A DNA stretch of 36,432 nucleotides from Acidimicrobiia bacterium (GCA_009694295.1 SHVJ01000001.1:71286-107717); one strand, 5' to 3'. Positions 1 to 8,568 are shown, counted from the first letter of the stretch. Made by a program: numbers and translations. The notes: a model not told the origin generated them from the sequence alone.

Positions 1-668
1 TGATCGGCAACTCGATGGGCGGCTCGATCTCGATCGGCGTGGCCGCCCGTCGACCCGACCTTGTCTCGAGCCTCGTGCTCGTCGATCCCGCGGTTCCACA
101 TCCGTCTCCGGGCGTGGTCGACCTGCTGCGGTACACACGCTTCGCTCCGGTGATGATCTCGTCGCTCGGCGGTCGGGTCGTACGCGCCCGCGCCCGTCTG
201 CTCGGACCCGAGCGGGTCGTCGACACCAGCCTCGCGTGGAGCCTCCACGACCCGACGCGCCTCGATCCCGATCTCCGGCGGCGACTGATCGCGCTCGCCG
301 CGGAGCGCTACCACTACCCCGAAGCGACGAACGGATATGCGGAAGCGGCGCGCTCGCTCCTCTTGTATCTGGCTCGCGGCGTGCTGGCCGACCTGGCTGA
401 CGGTGCGACGGGCCCACCCACGCTGCTCGTGCACGGCGAGCACGACCGCTTGGTGAGCTTGCACGCGGCCCGCGACGCCTCGGCCCGGAACCCCCACGTG
501 GATCTGCACGTGCTCGACGGCGTCGGCCACGCACCCCAGCTCGAGGACCCCGAGCGTCTCGTGGCAGTCCTCGTGGCCTGGCTGGATGCGAGGATGTCGG
601 GGTGCCAGAGCCAACCCCCGATGCCGGCCTCCTCGACGACCCAGTCCGGGCCTTCGTCAGCGACCTGA
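1..668 (+). CDS. Alpha/beta hydrolase, 5'-truncated by the window edge
   Basis: The C-terminal part of an alpha/beta-hydrolase fold enzyme; the reading frame is already open at base 3, so the N-terminus lies outside the window. The first visible residues, IGNSMGGS, are the nucleophile elbow G-N-S-M-G-G with the catalytic Ser. Further on, LLVHGEHDRLV carries the probable acid Asp and DGVGHAPQLEDPE the catalytic His, so the triad is complete. The substrate cannot be told; the family includes esterases, lipases, epoxide hydrolases and haloperoxidases. The 3' end overlaps the next gene by 67 bases, and the low-complexity tail after WLDARMSG is probably a consequence of that overlap. This suggests cotranscription with the AAA+ gene downstream. 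Confidence 0.85.
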   Translation, partial: IGNSMGGSISIGVAARRPDLVSSLVLVDPAVPHPSPGVVDLLRYTRFAPVMISSLGGRVVRARARLLGPERVVDTSLAWSLHDPTRLDPDLRRRLIALAAERYHYPEATNGYAEAARSLLLYLARGVLADLADGATGPPTLLVHGEHDRLVSLHAARDASARNPHVDLHVLDGVGHAPQLEDPERLVAVLVAWLDARMSGCQSQPPMPASSTTQSGPSSAT

Positions 669-1993
669 CCGAGGTGCTGACGGCCCTCCGGAGCCGCAGC
701 GCCACCCCCGTCGACCGCGCCGCGCTCGAGCGCGACGCCGCGCTCGAGGTGCAAGCGGTCGCGGCGAGCGTGATCGCCTCCGACGGCCATCCGAGCGATG
801 CCGAGCTGCGTTCGTTCGCCGTCGCACTCGCTCCGTGGTTCGACTCGTTGAAAGACGCCACGCCCGCGAAGCTGCGCGACAGCCCGGCCATCCGGCAGCA
901 CCGGGCCTTTCCGATCACGCCATCGCCATTGTTCGAGACAATCGTGACAGCCGACGCACGCGAGCAGACCACACACGCTTGGCGCTACTACGACGGCGCG
1001 ATGCGCGTGGCCCACGCAGTGTGTGCGATCGACACCACGCCGACGCGTGAGGAGCTGCTCGCAGTCGACACGCTGCGCTCGATGATGTTGCGGCGTTTGC
1101 ACGCGGCCGAGATCGAACGCCCGACCGACTCCGGTCCCGACCCCGACGGCGGCCGAGACGCGGACGCCAAGCCAGTCGAGACGCTCGAAGACCTGCTCGC
1201 CGAGCTCGACAAGCTGGTCGGGCTCAAAGCGGTGAAGACCGAAGTGCGTTTGCTCATCAACCTCGTACGCGTCGAGAACATCCGGCGCGAACGCAAGCTC
1301 CCTGTCGTTGACCGCAGTCTGCACCTCGTGTTCCTCGGCAACCCGGGAACCGGCAAGACCACCGTGGCCCGACTGCTTGCGCGCTTCTACAAGGTGCTCA
1401 AGGTCGTCTCGAAGGGACACCTCGTCGAGACCGACCGATCTGGGCTCGTTGCCGGTTTCGTCGGTCAGACTGCGCCGAAGGTGAACAAGGCGTGCGACGA
1501 CGCGAAGGGTGGCGTGCTGTTCATCGACGAGGCATACGCGCTCGTCACCGACAGCGAGCAGGACTTCGGCGCCGAGGCCGTCGCCACGTTGCTCAAGCGC
1601 ATGGAAGACGACCGCGCCGACCTCATCGTGATCGTGGCCGGATACACCGAGCCGATGAAGAAGTTCATCGAGTCGAACCCCGGCATCCGCTCGCGCTTCA
1701 ACAAGCAGATCGACTTCCCCGACTACACCGACGACGAGCTCATGAAGATCTTCAAGTCGATCGGGCAGGCGAGCCACTACGAGCTCGACGCCGGGGCGCG
1801 CGAAGCCGTAAAGAAGTGGTTTGCCGCCCAACCGCGCGATGCCACGTTCGGCAACGGGCGCACGGCCCGTAACCTCTTAGAGGACTGCGTGACGCATCAG
1901 GCGAGCCGGGTGGTCGATGTGAAGAACCCCACCGACCACATGCTCGTCACGTTGACCGCAGCCGACGTGCCCAGCCCGACGAGCACCGAGTGA
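602..1993 (+). CDS. TerB-like/AAA+ ATPase (CbbX/SpoVK type)
   Basis: 463-residue protein of two parts. Residues about 40-170 are helical and carry two acidic TerB-like signatures, ASDGHPSDAEL (59-69) and AIDTTPTREEL (142-152), resembling metal-binding TerB domains; this assignment is by eye. Residues about 205-445 are an AAA+ module of the CbbX/SpoVK class: Walker A GNPGTGKT (246-253), Walker B VLFIDE (305-310), sensor 1 in VAGYT (345-349) and an arginine-finger region NPGIRSRF (359-366). Such ATPases remodel protein complexes. The GTG start at 602 is preferred because a GAGGA element lies 6 bases before it; a GTG at 674 would remove the overlap with the upstream hydrolase but loses that site. 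Four bases separate it from the next gene. It probably powers the putative envelope-stress module that follows. Confidence 0.82.
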   Translation: MPEPTPDAGLLDDPVRAFVSDLTEVLTALRSRSATPVDRAALERDAALEVQAVAASVIASDGHPSDAELRSFAVALAPWFDSLKDATPAKLRDSPAIRQHRAFPITPSPLFETIVTADAREQTTHAWRYYDGAMRVAHAVCAIDTTPTREELLAVDTLRSMMLRRLHAAEIERPTDSGPDPDGGRDADAKPVETLEDLLAELDKLVGLKAVKTEVRLLINLVRVENIRRERKLPVVDRSLHLVFLGNPGTGKTTVARLLARFYKVLKVVSKGHLVETDRSGLVAGFVGQTAPKVNKACDDAKGGVLFIDEAYALVTDSEQDFGAEAVATLLKRMEDDRADLIVIVAGYTEPMKKFIESNPGIRSRFNKQIDFPDYTDDELMKIFKSIGQASHYELDAGAREAVKKWFAAQPRDATFGNGRTARNLLEDCVTHQASRVVDVKNPTDHMLVTLTAADVPSPTSTE

Positions 1994-1997
1994 TCAC

Positions 1998-2999
1998 GTG
2001 AGGCGGTTCCTCGCGCTCTTGGGTGCGCTCGCGATGGTCGGTGGTGCGATCTTGGTTCGCGGTGCGATCGACGACGCCAGCGGCGGTGGATCGAACGACG
2101 GTAAGAAGATGACGCTCCTGTGCGCCGCGGAGCTCGAGACCGTGTGCGACGAGTTGCACGACACCACCGGCATCCGTATCGCCACCGCGCCGATGGACGG
2201 CGTGGCTAGCAATGCCGAGCTCGCCGACTACGACGGCTGGCTCACGTTCGAGCGCAACACCGCGAACAGCGCGGTCGCTCCGCTCCTTGGCGCGGCATCG
2301 CCGGTCCTTGGTCGATCGCCGCTGGTGCTCGCGGTGGGCAAAGAGCGTGGCGCGGTGCTCGAGCAGCAGTGTGGTGGAGAGATCACCTGGCGATGCGTCG
2401 GCGACGCGGCTGGCAGCTCGTGGGCATCGATCGGCGGTGAAGTCGCATGGGGCAACGTGAAGCTCGGTCACGCTGATCCCTCGACGAGCGGCGAGGGTCT
2501 CGCGATCATCGGACAGGCCGCTCAGCAGTTCTTCGGACCGACGAAGAACCTGTCTCGCGACGACTTCGAGCAAGACAACTTCTTCGCATGGTTCACCCAG
2601 CTCGAGCGCGCGGTCGAAAGCGACGACGCGGCGTTCGAGCACCTGTTGACCTTCGGAGCGGCCCGTTACGACGTGGTCGCAACCATCGAAGCGCTCGCCG
2701 GACCACAGCTCGCGGCGGCAGCACGCGACCGACGAGACCGTGTTCGGCTGCTCTACCCTGATCCCGTGGCCACTGCCGACGTTGTGTTCGTGCCGTTCAT
2801 CGACGGCAACGACTCCCTCTTCGATGTCGTGGTCAGCGACGACGGCCGGGCCGCGCTGGCCCACGCGGGCTTCCGCGTCGACGGCGAGGACCCCATCGCC
2901 GGGGTCCCAACCGCTCCGCCGCTCCCCGACTCGTCGAACCTGCCCGACGGCGGCGTACTCGAAGCGCTGCTCCAAACTTGGCGAGAGGTCACCCGATGA
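1998..2999 (+). CDS. Exported solute-binding-like protein
   Basis: 333-residue protein with an N-terminal hydrophobic segment (residues 3-23), either an uncleaved anchor or a signal sequence, so it should act outside the membrane. The rest resembles bacterial extracellular solute-binding proteins: KKMTLLCAAELETVCDEL near the N-terminus, SPLVLAVGKERG in the middle, and the HADPSTSGEGLAII segment typical of the hinge region of this fold. No lipobox is visible. It starts at a GTG 4 bases after the AAA+ stop and its TGA overlaps the next gene's ATG (ATGA), so it belongs to the same operon. The next gene carries a second domain of this kind, and no ABC permease is nearby, so a sensor or scaffold role seems likelier than transport. 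The ligand is unknown. Confidence 0.75.
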   Translation: MRRFLALLGALAMVGGAILVRGAIDDASGGGSNDGKKMTLLCAAELETVCDELHDTTGIRIATAPMDGVASNAELADYDGWLTFERNTANSAVAPLLGAASPVLGRSPLVLAVGKERGAVLEQQCGGEITWRCVGDAAGSSWASIGGEVAWGNVKLGHADPSTSGEGLAIIGQAAQQFFGPTKNLSRDDFEQDNFFAWFTQLERAVESDDAAFEHLLTFGAARYDVVATIEALAGPQLAAAARDRRDRVRLLYPDPVATADVVFVPFIDGNDSLFDVVVSDDGRAALAHAGFRVDGEDPIAGVPTAPPLPDSSNLPDGGVLEALLQTWREVTR

Positions 3000-4786
3000 T
3001 GCTGCGTCGCCCAATTGCCGTCACGCTCGCGGCCGCCACGATCTTGGGAGGCATCGTGTTGGCCGAAGCACCCGCCAGCGCGGGGAGCTGCATCACAGTC
3101 GACATCGCGTCGTCACCAGAGAAGCTTGTGCTCCTCACCGAGCTCGGCGAGCGCTTCGCAAAGTCCGATGAAGCGCGCGTCGACGGCCAGTGCGTCGCGA
3201 TCCAGGTGCAGCGCCAGTCGTCGGGCGCCGCCGAGGCCCTGCTCGAGGCCGACTGGCCGAAGCCCTCGAAGAACGGACCCCGTCCGGTGATCTGGTCACC
3301 GTCGGCGAGCACGTGGGCTGGCGTGCTCGATCAGCGCCGCGCCGACGCCGGCAAGGACCCCTACGTCACGACGCCGGGCAAGTCGTTCATGCTCACGCCG
3401 CTCGTCATCGCGATGCCCGAGCCGATGGCCGAAGCCCTCGGATACCCGGACACGCCGTTGGGCTTCGAAGATGTCCTCGCGCTCGCGCAAGACCCTGCGG
3501 GCTGGGCGGGCAAGGGGCATCCCGAGTGGGGCCCGTTCAAATTCGGCAAGACCAACCCGCACTTCTCGACGAGCGGACTCGCCGAGACCGTCGCGCAGTA
3601 CTACGCGGCCACGGGCAAGACGAGCGACCTCAGCCTCGAGGACCTGGCTCGTCCTGAGGTGGAGGCGTACTCGCGAGCCGTGGAGTCGGCCGTCGTCCAC
3701 TACGGCGACACCACCCTCACGTTCTTGAACAACCTGTACCGCTCCGATCGCCGCGGCGATCCGTTCGGGTACGCGTCGGCCGTCGCCGTCGAAGAGAAGT
3801 CGGTCGTCGACTACAACCGTGGCAACCCCGACGGCATCCTCGATCCCGGTGAGAAGCCCCGGAAGCCGCGCGTGCCGCTCGTGGCGATCTACCCCAAGGA
3901 AGGCACGCTCTTCTCCGACAACCCGCTGATGATCCTCGACGCGCCCTGGGTGTCGAACAAGGAGGCCGACGCCGCTCGCGCGTTCTCCAACTTCGTCACC
4001 GAGAAGCAGAACCAGAAGCGGGTGCTGAAGTTCGGGTTCCGTCCTGGGAACCCCGCGGTGTCCATCGGCGCGCCGATCACGGCAGCGAACGGCCTCGATC
4101 CGAGCCAGCCGCAGACCACGCTCGAAGTCCCGAGCCCGCCGGTGCTCGCCGGGGTGATCGACGAGTGGGACCAGGTGCGCAAGAAGGCGCGGGTGCTGCT
4201 GGTCATCGACGTGTCGGGCTCCATGGGCGACGAGGCCGACTCTCGCACCGGCGCGACCAAGCTCGACCTCGCCAAGCGCGCGGCGGTTGCGGCATTGGAC
4301 CAGTTCCAGGCGGACGATGAGGTGGGGCTGCGCGTCTTCTCCACCGACATCTCCAGCGACGAGCCAACCGACTACCTGGATCTCGTGCCGATCGGGGCGG
4401 TGTCCGACAACCGCAACGACCTCGAGCGCAGCATCAAGAGCCTGGTCCCAACACAGGGCACGCCGCTCTACACGGTCACCCAGGATTCGTACCAGCGCAT
4501 GCTCGACGAGTTCGACGCCACGCGCATCAACGCGGTCGTGATCCTGAGCGACGGCCGCAACGAGGACGACCGCAACAACGACCTCCAGGACTTGTTGAAG
4601 TACCTCCGCGGTCGCAACGAGGGCGAGACCACCACTCCTGTGCGCATCTTCCCGATCGCGTACGGCGGTGATGCCGACGAAGGCACGTTGCAACGCATCG
4701 CCGAAGCCACCAACGCCGCCGCGTACTCCGCCGTCGACCCCGCCACGATCATCAACGTGTTCAACGCGGTGGTCAGCAACTTCTGA
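2996..4786 (+). CDS. Solute-binding/von Willebrand factor A fusion protein
   Basis: 596-residue exported protein. Residues 1-31 form a signal peptide ending ASA before GSCITVD. Residues about 32-380 look like an extracellular solute-binding domain, including the stretch LVIAMPEPMAEALGYPDTPLGFEDVL. Residues about 398-596 are a von Willebrand A domain with a complete MIDAS metal site: D405-x-S407-x-S409 in DVSGSMG, T489 in QGTPLY and D519 in LSDGRN, so divalent-cation-dependent ligand binding is expected. The ATG at 2996 is chosen because it overlaps the upstream TGA (ATGA), which suggests translational coupling; an in-frame GTG at 2978 would extend the overlap. Lying between a TerB-like/AAA+ ATPase and PspA, it may be the extracellular sensing or adhesive part of the island; that role is inference. 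Confidence 0.85.
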   Translation: MMLRRPIAVTLAAATILGGIVLAEAPASAGSCITVDIASSPEKLVLLTELGERFAKSDEARVDGQCVAIQVQRQSSGAAEALLEADWPKPSKNGPRPVIWSPSASTWAGVLDQRRADAGKDPYVTTPGKSFMLTPLVIAMPEPMAEALGYPDTPLGFEDVLALAQDPAGWAGKGHPEWGPFKFGKTNPHFSTSGLAETVAQYYAATGKTSDLSLEDLARPEVEAYSRAVESAVVHYGDTTLTFLNNLYRSDRRGDPFGYASAVAVEEKSVVDYNRGNPDGILDPGEKPRKPRVPLVAIYPKEGTLFSDNPLMILDAPWVSNKEADAARAFSNFVTEKQNQKRVLKFGFRPGNPAVSIGAPITAANGLDPSQPQTTLEVPSPPVLAGVIDEWDQVRKKARVLLVIDVSGSMGDEADSRTGATKLDLAKRAAVAALDQFQADDEVGLRVFSTDISSDEPTDYLDLVPIGAVSDNRNDLERSIKSLVPTQGTPLYTVTQDSYQRMLDEFDATRINAVVILSDGRNEDDRNNDLQDLLKYLRGRNEGETTTPVRIFPIAYGGDADEGTLQRIAEATNAAAYSAVDPATIINVFNAVVSNF

Positions 4787-4789
4787 TGG

Positions 4790-4854
4790 GCGGTCAGGTG
4801 CTCGGTACGTCTGGCGTTCGTTCCCCGCTTCTCCACTTCCGAGCACCTGACCGC
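4790..4854. repeat. 16-bp perfect inverted repeat with 33-base loop
   Basis: Arms at 4790-4805 (GCGGTCAGGTGCTCGG) and 4839-4854 are exact reverse complements. The element starts 4 bases after the VWA gene stop and ends 12 bases before the next start. It could be a terminator or attenuator, though no T tract follows, or a protein-binding site. Directly after it, ATG-GTG-ACG-TGA at 4855-4866 touches the next gene's ATG as TGATG. Confidence 0.75.
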
Positions 4855-4865
4855 ATGGTGACGTG

Positions 4866-5627
4866 ATGGGTGCGCTTGACGCGCTTCCGGAGAGCTGGAA
4901 GAGCCGCAAGACGGGCGACGCCATCACCGCGCCGTCGGCGATCCTGCTCGCGGGCGCGGGGGCGGCCGCCGGCATCATCGGTGGACTCGCGGTGCTGCCC
5001 GTCGTCGGGATCGCCGCTGCGGCGTGGCTCGTACGCGTCGCGACGTTGCTTCCCCGACGGGCGGCGGGTGAGCGCATCGACCCGATGAGCATCTCCGACC
5101 CGTGGCGCGGGTTCGTGCGCGACGCGCTCGACGCGCAGCGCCGCTACCGCAAGGCGGTGTCGACGGCGAAGCCGGGACCGATGCGCGAGCGGCTCGTCGA
5201 GATCGGCGAGCGCATCGACGCGGGTGTGAGCGAGTGCTGGCGGGTCTCCCGCCGCGGCGACGCGCTCGTGGACGCGATCGGCAACCTCGATGTGATCGGG
5301 GCTCGCAAGGACCTTGAGGACGCCAAGCAGGGGGCGAGCAACGAGGCCCGCAAGGCGACCGTCGAGGCCCTCCAAGCCCAGGTCGACACCGCCGACCGGC
5401 TCATCGACGTGGCCCAGGACGCGCAGGACCGCACGCGTCTGCTCAACGCTCGCCTCGACGAGGCGGTGGCCCGAGCGGTCGAGCTCGCGATCCGTGCCGA
5501 CGACGTCGGCGAGCTCGGGGGCCTCGGCGGTCAGGTCGATGACCTGGTGAGCGAGATGGAGTCCCTCCGGGTCGCCCTCGATGAGGTGAGCGGCACAGCA
5601 CAGGCAGCCGGGGCGGGCGCCACGTAA
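4866..5627 (+). CDS. Membrane-anchored coiled-coil protein
   Basis: 253-residue protein, not recognised as a named family. A short polar N-terminus is followed by a hydrophobic hairpin (about residues 23-60, rich in Ala, Gly, Leu and Val) that could span the membrane once or twice. From about residue 75 to the end it is highly charged and helical, with heptad-like Leu/Val/Ala spacing, for example in RERLVEIGERIDAG and EALQAQVDTADRLIDVAQDAQD, so a long cytoplasmic coiled coil is likely. Start: GTG (4863) and ATG (4866) are adjacent in frame; the ATG is taken. It sits between the exported SBP-VWA protein and PspA, which fits a link between extracellular sensor and cytoplasmic PspA; that is inference. 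The last 12 codons lie in a direct repeat. Confidence 0.75.
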   Translation: MGALDALPESWKSRKTGDAITAPSAILLAGAGAAAGIIGGLAVLPVVGIAAAAWLVRVATLLPRRAAGERIDPMSISDPWRGFVRDALDAQRRYRKAVSTAKPGPMRERLVEIGERIDAGVSECWRVSRRGDALVDAIGNLDVIGARKDLEDAKQGASNEARKATVEALQAQVDTADRLIDVAQDAQDRTRLLNARLDEAVARAVELAIRADDVGELGGLGGQVDDLVSEMESLRVALDEVSGTAQAAGAGAT

Positions 5628-5722
5628 CACGACAGCAAGCCGGGGCCCGAGCGGCCCGGCGCGCAGCGCCGAGAGCGGAAAGCAGGAGGCGAGCGGCACA
5701 GCACAGGCGGCCGGGGCGGGCG
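5588..5722. repeat. Two-copy 32-bp direct repeat (5588-5619, 5691-5722)
   Basis: The two copies differ at one base in 32 and begin 103 bases apart. The first codes for the end of the membrane coiled-coil protein and runs up to its TAA; the second is intergenic and, read in the same phase, also reaches a stop (TAG). The 71 bases between are GC-rich. It looks like a local duplication; recombination between copies would leave an open gene with nearly the same tail. Confidence 0.8.
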
Positions 5723-5761
5723 GGTAGACACCCCCTTCTAGAACTTGCTGGCTGGTCCAAC

Positions 5762-5767
5762 TAGCCT
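5762..5767 (+). promoter_or_regulatory. Putative -10 box (TAGCCT) of pspA, leaderless type
   Basis: AACTAGCCT lies 8 bases before the pspA ATG and there is no Shine-Dalgarno, so transcription would begin at or next to the start codon. The same AACTAGCCT plus 8 bases plus ATG arrangement precedes mdh on the other strand. No clear -35 box is seen. Confidence 0.4.
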
Positions 5768-5775
5768 GCCGCTCC

Positions 5776-6570
5776 ATGTGGAAAACGATCAAGAAGTGGT
5801 GGAAGTACCTGGGCGCGAAGCTCGGCTTGGCCTTCGAGGAGAAGGCCGACCCGAAGGTCCAGCTCGAGCAGGCGATCGCCGAGGCCCGTGATCAGCACCG
5901 CAAGCTCACGGAGTCAGCAGCCAACGTCATCGCCAACCAGAAGCAGCTCCAGCTCAAGCTCGATCGCGCCATCGAGGAGTACGAGAAGGCAAACAAGTCG
6001 GCGCGCCAAGCGCTGCTGCTCTCCGATCAGGAGATGCGCGCGGGCAACGCCGACAAGGCCACGAGCTTCAACACTGCGGCCGAGTCGTTTGCCAACAAGA
6101 TCATCAACCTCGAAGCCGAGATCGAGACGTTGAAGAAGGGTCTCCTCGATGCCACGCAGGCGTCGGAGAAGGCCAAGCAGATGGTCACGCAAAACTCGTC
6201 GGTGCTTCAGAAGAAGCTCAACGAGCGCGAGAAGCTCCTCAGCCAGCTCGATCAGGCGAAGATGCAGGAGCAGATGAACAAGGCGATGGCCACGCTCAAC
6301 GAGCAGATCGGCGAAGACGTGCCGACGTTCGAGCAGGTCCGCGACAAGATCGAGAAGCGTCTCTCCAAGGCACAGGCAACGTCGGATCTCACCGGCGCAT
6401 CGGTCGACACGAAGATGCTCGAGGTTGAGCAGGCGCAGATGAGCGCCGAAGCCGGAGCCCGCCTCAGCGAGCTGCGTTCAGAGCTCGGGCTCGAGAAGCC
6501 AGCCGAGAAGGCCGCCGAGGCAAAGCCCGCCGCCGCAACCGAAGGCGAGACCAAAGAAGCCAAGGGCTAG
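5776..6570 (+). CDS. pspA: PspA/IM30 family envelope-stress protein
   Basis: 264-residue protein of the PspA/IM30/Vipp1 (ESCRT-III-like) family, peripheral membrane proteins that bind stressed cytoplasmic membranes. An N-terminal basic/aromatic amphipathic stretch (MWKTIKKWWKYLGAKLGLAF) is followed by ADPKVQLEQAIAEARDQHRKL, typical of the family, and a near-continuous coiled coil to about residue 235. The last 30 residues are an Ala/Glu/Lys-rich tail (EKPAEKAAEAKPAAATEGE). The start is 8 bases after a putative -10 box and lacks a Shine-Dalgarno. The gene lies 148 bases after the membrane coiled-coil gene, so it may have its own promoter in addition to read-through. The upstream genes could modulate PspA in place of the PspB/PspC pair, which is absent here. 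Confidence 0.9.
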   Translation: MWKTIKKWWKYLGAKLGLAFEEKADPKVQLEQAIAEARDQHRKLTESAANVIANQKQLQLKLDRAIEEYEKANKSARQALLLSDQEMRAGNADKATSFNTAAESFANKIINLEAEIETLKKGLLDATQASEKAKQMVTQNSSVLQKKLNEREKLLSQLDQAKMQEQMNKAMATLNEQIGEDVPTFEQVRDKIEKRLSKAQATSDLTGASVDTKMLEVEQAQMSAEAGARLSELRSELGLEKPAEKAAEAKPAAATEGETKEAKG

Positions 6571-6628
6571 TCGGAAGTGATCTGCCGGCGCGCTCGAGGC
6601 GGGCCGCCGGCGGGCCGATACTGAGCGC

Positions 6629-7555
6629 ATGGATCTACGACGGACGCTGAGTCGACTCGCTCTCGCGGCCGTCGCATTCGGCTCGGTGGCGTGTGTGCCG
6701 GTGAAACGACCTGTCGCCACGCCTGCGACGACCAACTCGACGACGACCACCTCGACGACGACCGTCGTGCCAGCGCTCCCCGCACCGGTCGCAAGTGCCG
6801 GTGCCGGATTCGTGGCGTTCGGCGACGCCGGAATGGCCGATGCGACGCAACACCAGGTGGCGGACCAGATGGAGCGTTGGGTGGCCACCTCTCATCGCGT
6901 TGACGCGCTCGTCGAAGCCGGCGACGACGTCTACCCGACCGGTGACCCGCTGCAATTCGCTGCCGCGCTCGACACGCCATACGCGGACCTGCGCGTGGGT
7001 CGGCCCCTGTGGGTTGCGCTCGGGAACCACGACGTGCAGGACGGGCATGGCGCTGAGCAGCTCGCGTACCTCGGGCTCCCCGACATGCCCTACGTCAAGA
7101 CGTTGTCTGGCGTACAGCTGCTCTTCCTCGATGCCAACCACCCCGACGAGGCTCAGGCCCAGTGGCTCGACGCTCGGCTGTCGGAGCCAGGTCCCGCCCT
7201 GAGGGTCGTCGTGTTCCACCAGCCTGCGTACTCGTGCGCGACGCATGGCAGCACCGCGGCCGTCATCCAATGGTGGGTGCCGATACTCGAAGAGCACCGT
7301 GTGGCGCTCGTACTCAGCGGTCATGATCACTACTACGAACGCTTCGTCTCCGCGAGTGACGTGACCTACGTCGTGACGGGCGGCGGAGGCGCCGCAACCT
7401 ACGCGCGCCGAGCAACGTGTACCGGGGTCCCGTCCTCTCAGGCAAGCGCCCAGCGCCACCACTTCGTCGGCGTCGAGATCGCCGACGGTGTGCTCACCCT
7501 CACTGCGGTCGCGCGCACCGGTGAAGTGCTCGACCGCGCCACCATCACTCGCTGA
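6629..7555 (+). CDS. Secreted metallophosphoesterase lipoprotein
   Basis: 308-residue calcineurin-like phosphoesterase. Residues 1-22 are a lipoprotein signal with lipobox SVAC (Cys22); residues 30-50 are a Thr/Ser-rich linker. The catalytic motifs appear in order: GDAG (65-68), GDDVY (98-102), GNHD (132-135), FHQPAYSC and GHDHYYER, giving the metal-binding Asp, Asn and His set. The closest general type is purple acid phosphatase-like or alkaline phosphatase-like enzymes acting on extracellular phosphomonoesters; the substrate is not determined. GATACT ends 6 bases before the ATG and no Shine-Dalgarno is present, so the mRNA may be leaderless. It converges on mdh with an 18-base gap. Whether it belongs to the PspA island is uncertain. 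Confidence 0.87.
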   Translation: MDLRRTLSRLALAAVAFGSVACVPVKRPVATPATTNSTTTTSTTTVVPALPAPVASAGAGFVAFGDAGMADATQHQVADQMERWVATSHRVDALVEAGDDVYPTGDPLQFAAALDTPYADLRVGRPLWVALGNHDVQDGHGAEQLAYLGLPDMPYVKTLSGVQLLFLDANHPDEAQAQWLDARLSEPGPALRVVVFHQPAYSCATHGSTAAVIQWWVPILEEHRVALVLSGHDHYYERFVSASDVTYVVTGGGGAATYARRATCTGVPSSQASAQRHHFVGVEIADGVLTLTAVARTGEVLDRATITR

Positions 7556-7573
7556 TCGAGGCCGCTGACCGAG

Positions 7574-8560
7574 CTAGCTGAGAAGTTCCTTCACTTCTTC
7601 GCGTTCGCCGACGAGTTCTTCGGTGGTCACGGCAATCTTCGCCTCCGCGAAGTCGTCGTGCTTCAGTCCTTCGACGATCTCGCAGCTCGTGCCGTCGCTG
7701 CGGACGGGGAACCCGAACTGCAGTCCTTCCGGCGTGCCGTATTCACCGTGACTCGTGACCGCGAGCGAGTGCCAATCGCCCTTTGCGGTCTTCTGCCAGA
7801 TGCTCTGCACCGACTCAATGGCGGCATGGGCCGCGGACGCGGCTGACGACGCGCCCCGCGCTTCGATCACTGCCGCACCACGCTTTTGGATGGTATCGAT
7901 GAAGTCGGTCTTGAGCCACGTCTGATCGGTGACGACTTCGCCGGCGGGCTTCCCGCCGATCTTTGCGTTCTCGAAGTCGGGGAACTGCGTGTTCGAGTGG
8001 TTGCCCCAGATGGCGAGGTTCGACACTTCGCGAACCGGTGCGCCGGCCTTCTTGGCCAACTGCGTCTTGGCCCGGTTCTCGTCGAGGCGCGTCATCGCGA
8101 ACCAACGGTCATCGGGCACGTCGGGGGCGTTCGACCGCGCGATCAGGCAGTTCGTGTTGCACGGGTTGCCCACCACGAGCACGCGCACATCGCTCGCTGC
8201 GTGTGCATTGATGGCCTCGCCTTGCGGCTTGAAGATGCTGCCGTTGATGGACAGCAGGTCGCGGCGCTCCATGCCCGCCTTGCGGGGGATCGACCCCACG
8301 AGCATGCACCACGACGCGCCGTCGAACGCTTCGTTCAGACTCGAGGTGGCGACCACGCCTTCGAGGAGGGGATGCGCGCCGTCTTCGAGCTCCATCACCA
8401 CACCCTCGAGCGCCTTCATCACCGCTTCGATCTCGAGCAGGCGCAGGACGACGGGCTGGTCGGGGCCGAGCAGCGTGCCGTTGGCGATCTGATGCACGAG
8501 GGCGTACCCGATCTGGCCGGCCGCGCCCGTGACCGTGACATGAACTGGTTGCTTCGACAT
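7574..8560 (-). CDS. mdh: Malate dehydrogenase
   Basis: 328-residue NAD-dependent malate dehydrogenase interconverting malate and oxaloacetate in the TCA cycle. The N-terminal Rossmann motif is [11 protein letters not shown] (11-21). Substrate-binding and catalytic residues are visible: Arg93 in IPRKAG, Arg99, GNPCNTN (131-137), the Asp160/Arg163 pair in RLDENRA, and catalytic His188 in IWGNHSNTQ. Length and motifs match the cytosolic-type family that includes other actinobacterial enzymes. The gene is last in a minus-strand run after icd and the J-domain gene. A TAGCCT box 8 bases before the ATG overlaps the stop codon of the J-domain gene, so mdh may also be transcribed separately as a leaderless mRNA. 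Confidence 0.96.
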   Translation of the reverse strand: MSKQPVHVTVTGAAGQIGYALVHQIANGTLLGPDQPVVLRLLEIEAVMKALEGVVMELEDGAHPLLEGVVATSSLNEAFDGASWCMLVGSIPRKAGMERRDLLSINGSIFKPQGEAINAHAASDVRVLVVGNPCNTNCLIARSNAPDVPDDRWFAMTRLDENRAKTQLAKKAGAPVREVSNLAIWGNHSNTQFPDFENAKIGGKPAGEVVTDQTWLKTDFIDTIQKRGAAVIEARGASSAASAAHAAIESVQSIWQKTAKGDWHSLAVTSHGEYGTPEGLQFGFPVRSDGTSCEIVEGLKHDDFAEAKIAVTTEELVGEREEVKELLS

Positions 8561-8568
8561 GGGTTCGG

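Noticed and set aside
3296-5092. Long antisense open frame (598 codons) opposite the SBP-VWA gene
   Set aside because: It mirrors codon positions of a gene with signal peptide and MIDAS motif; composition is Arg/Val/Asp-rich and matches no family, as usual for antisense frames in high-GC DNA.
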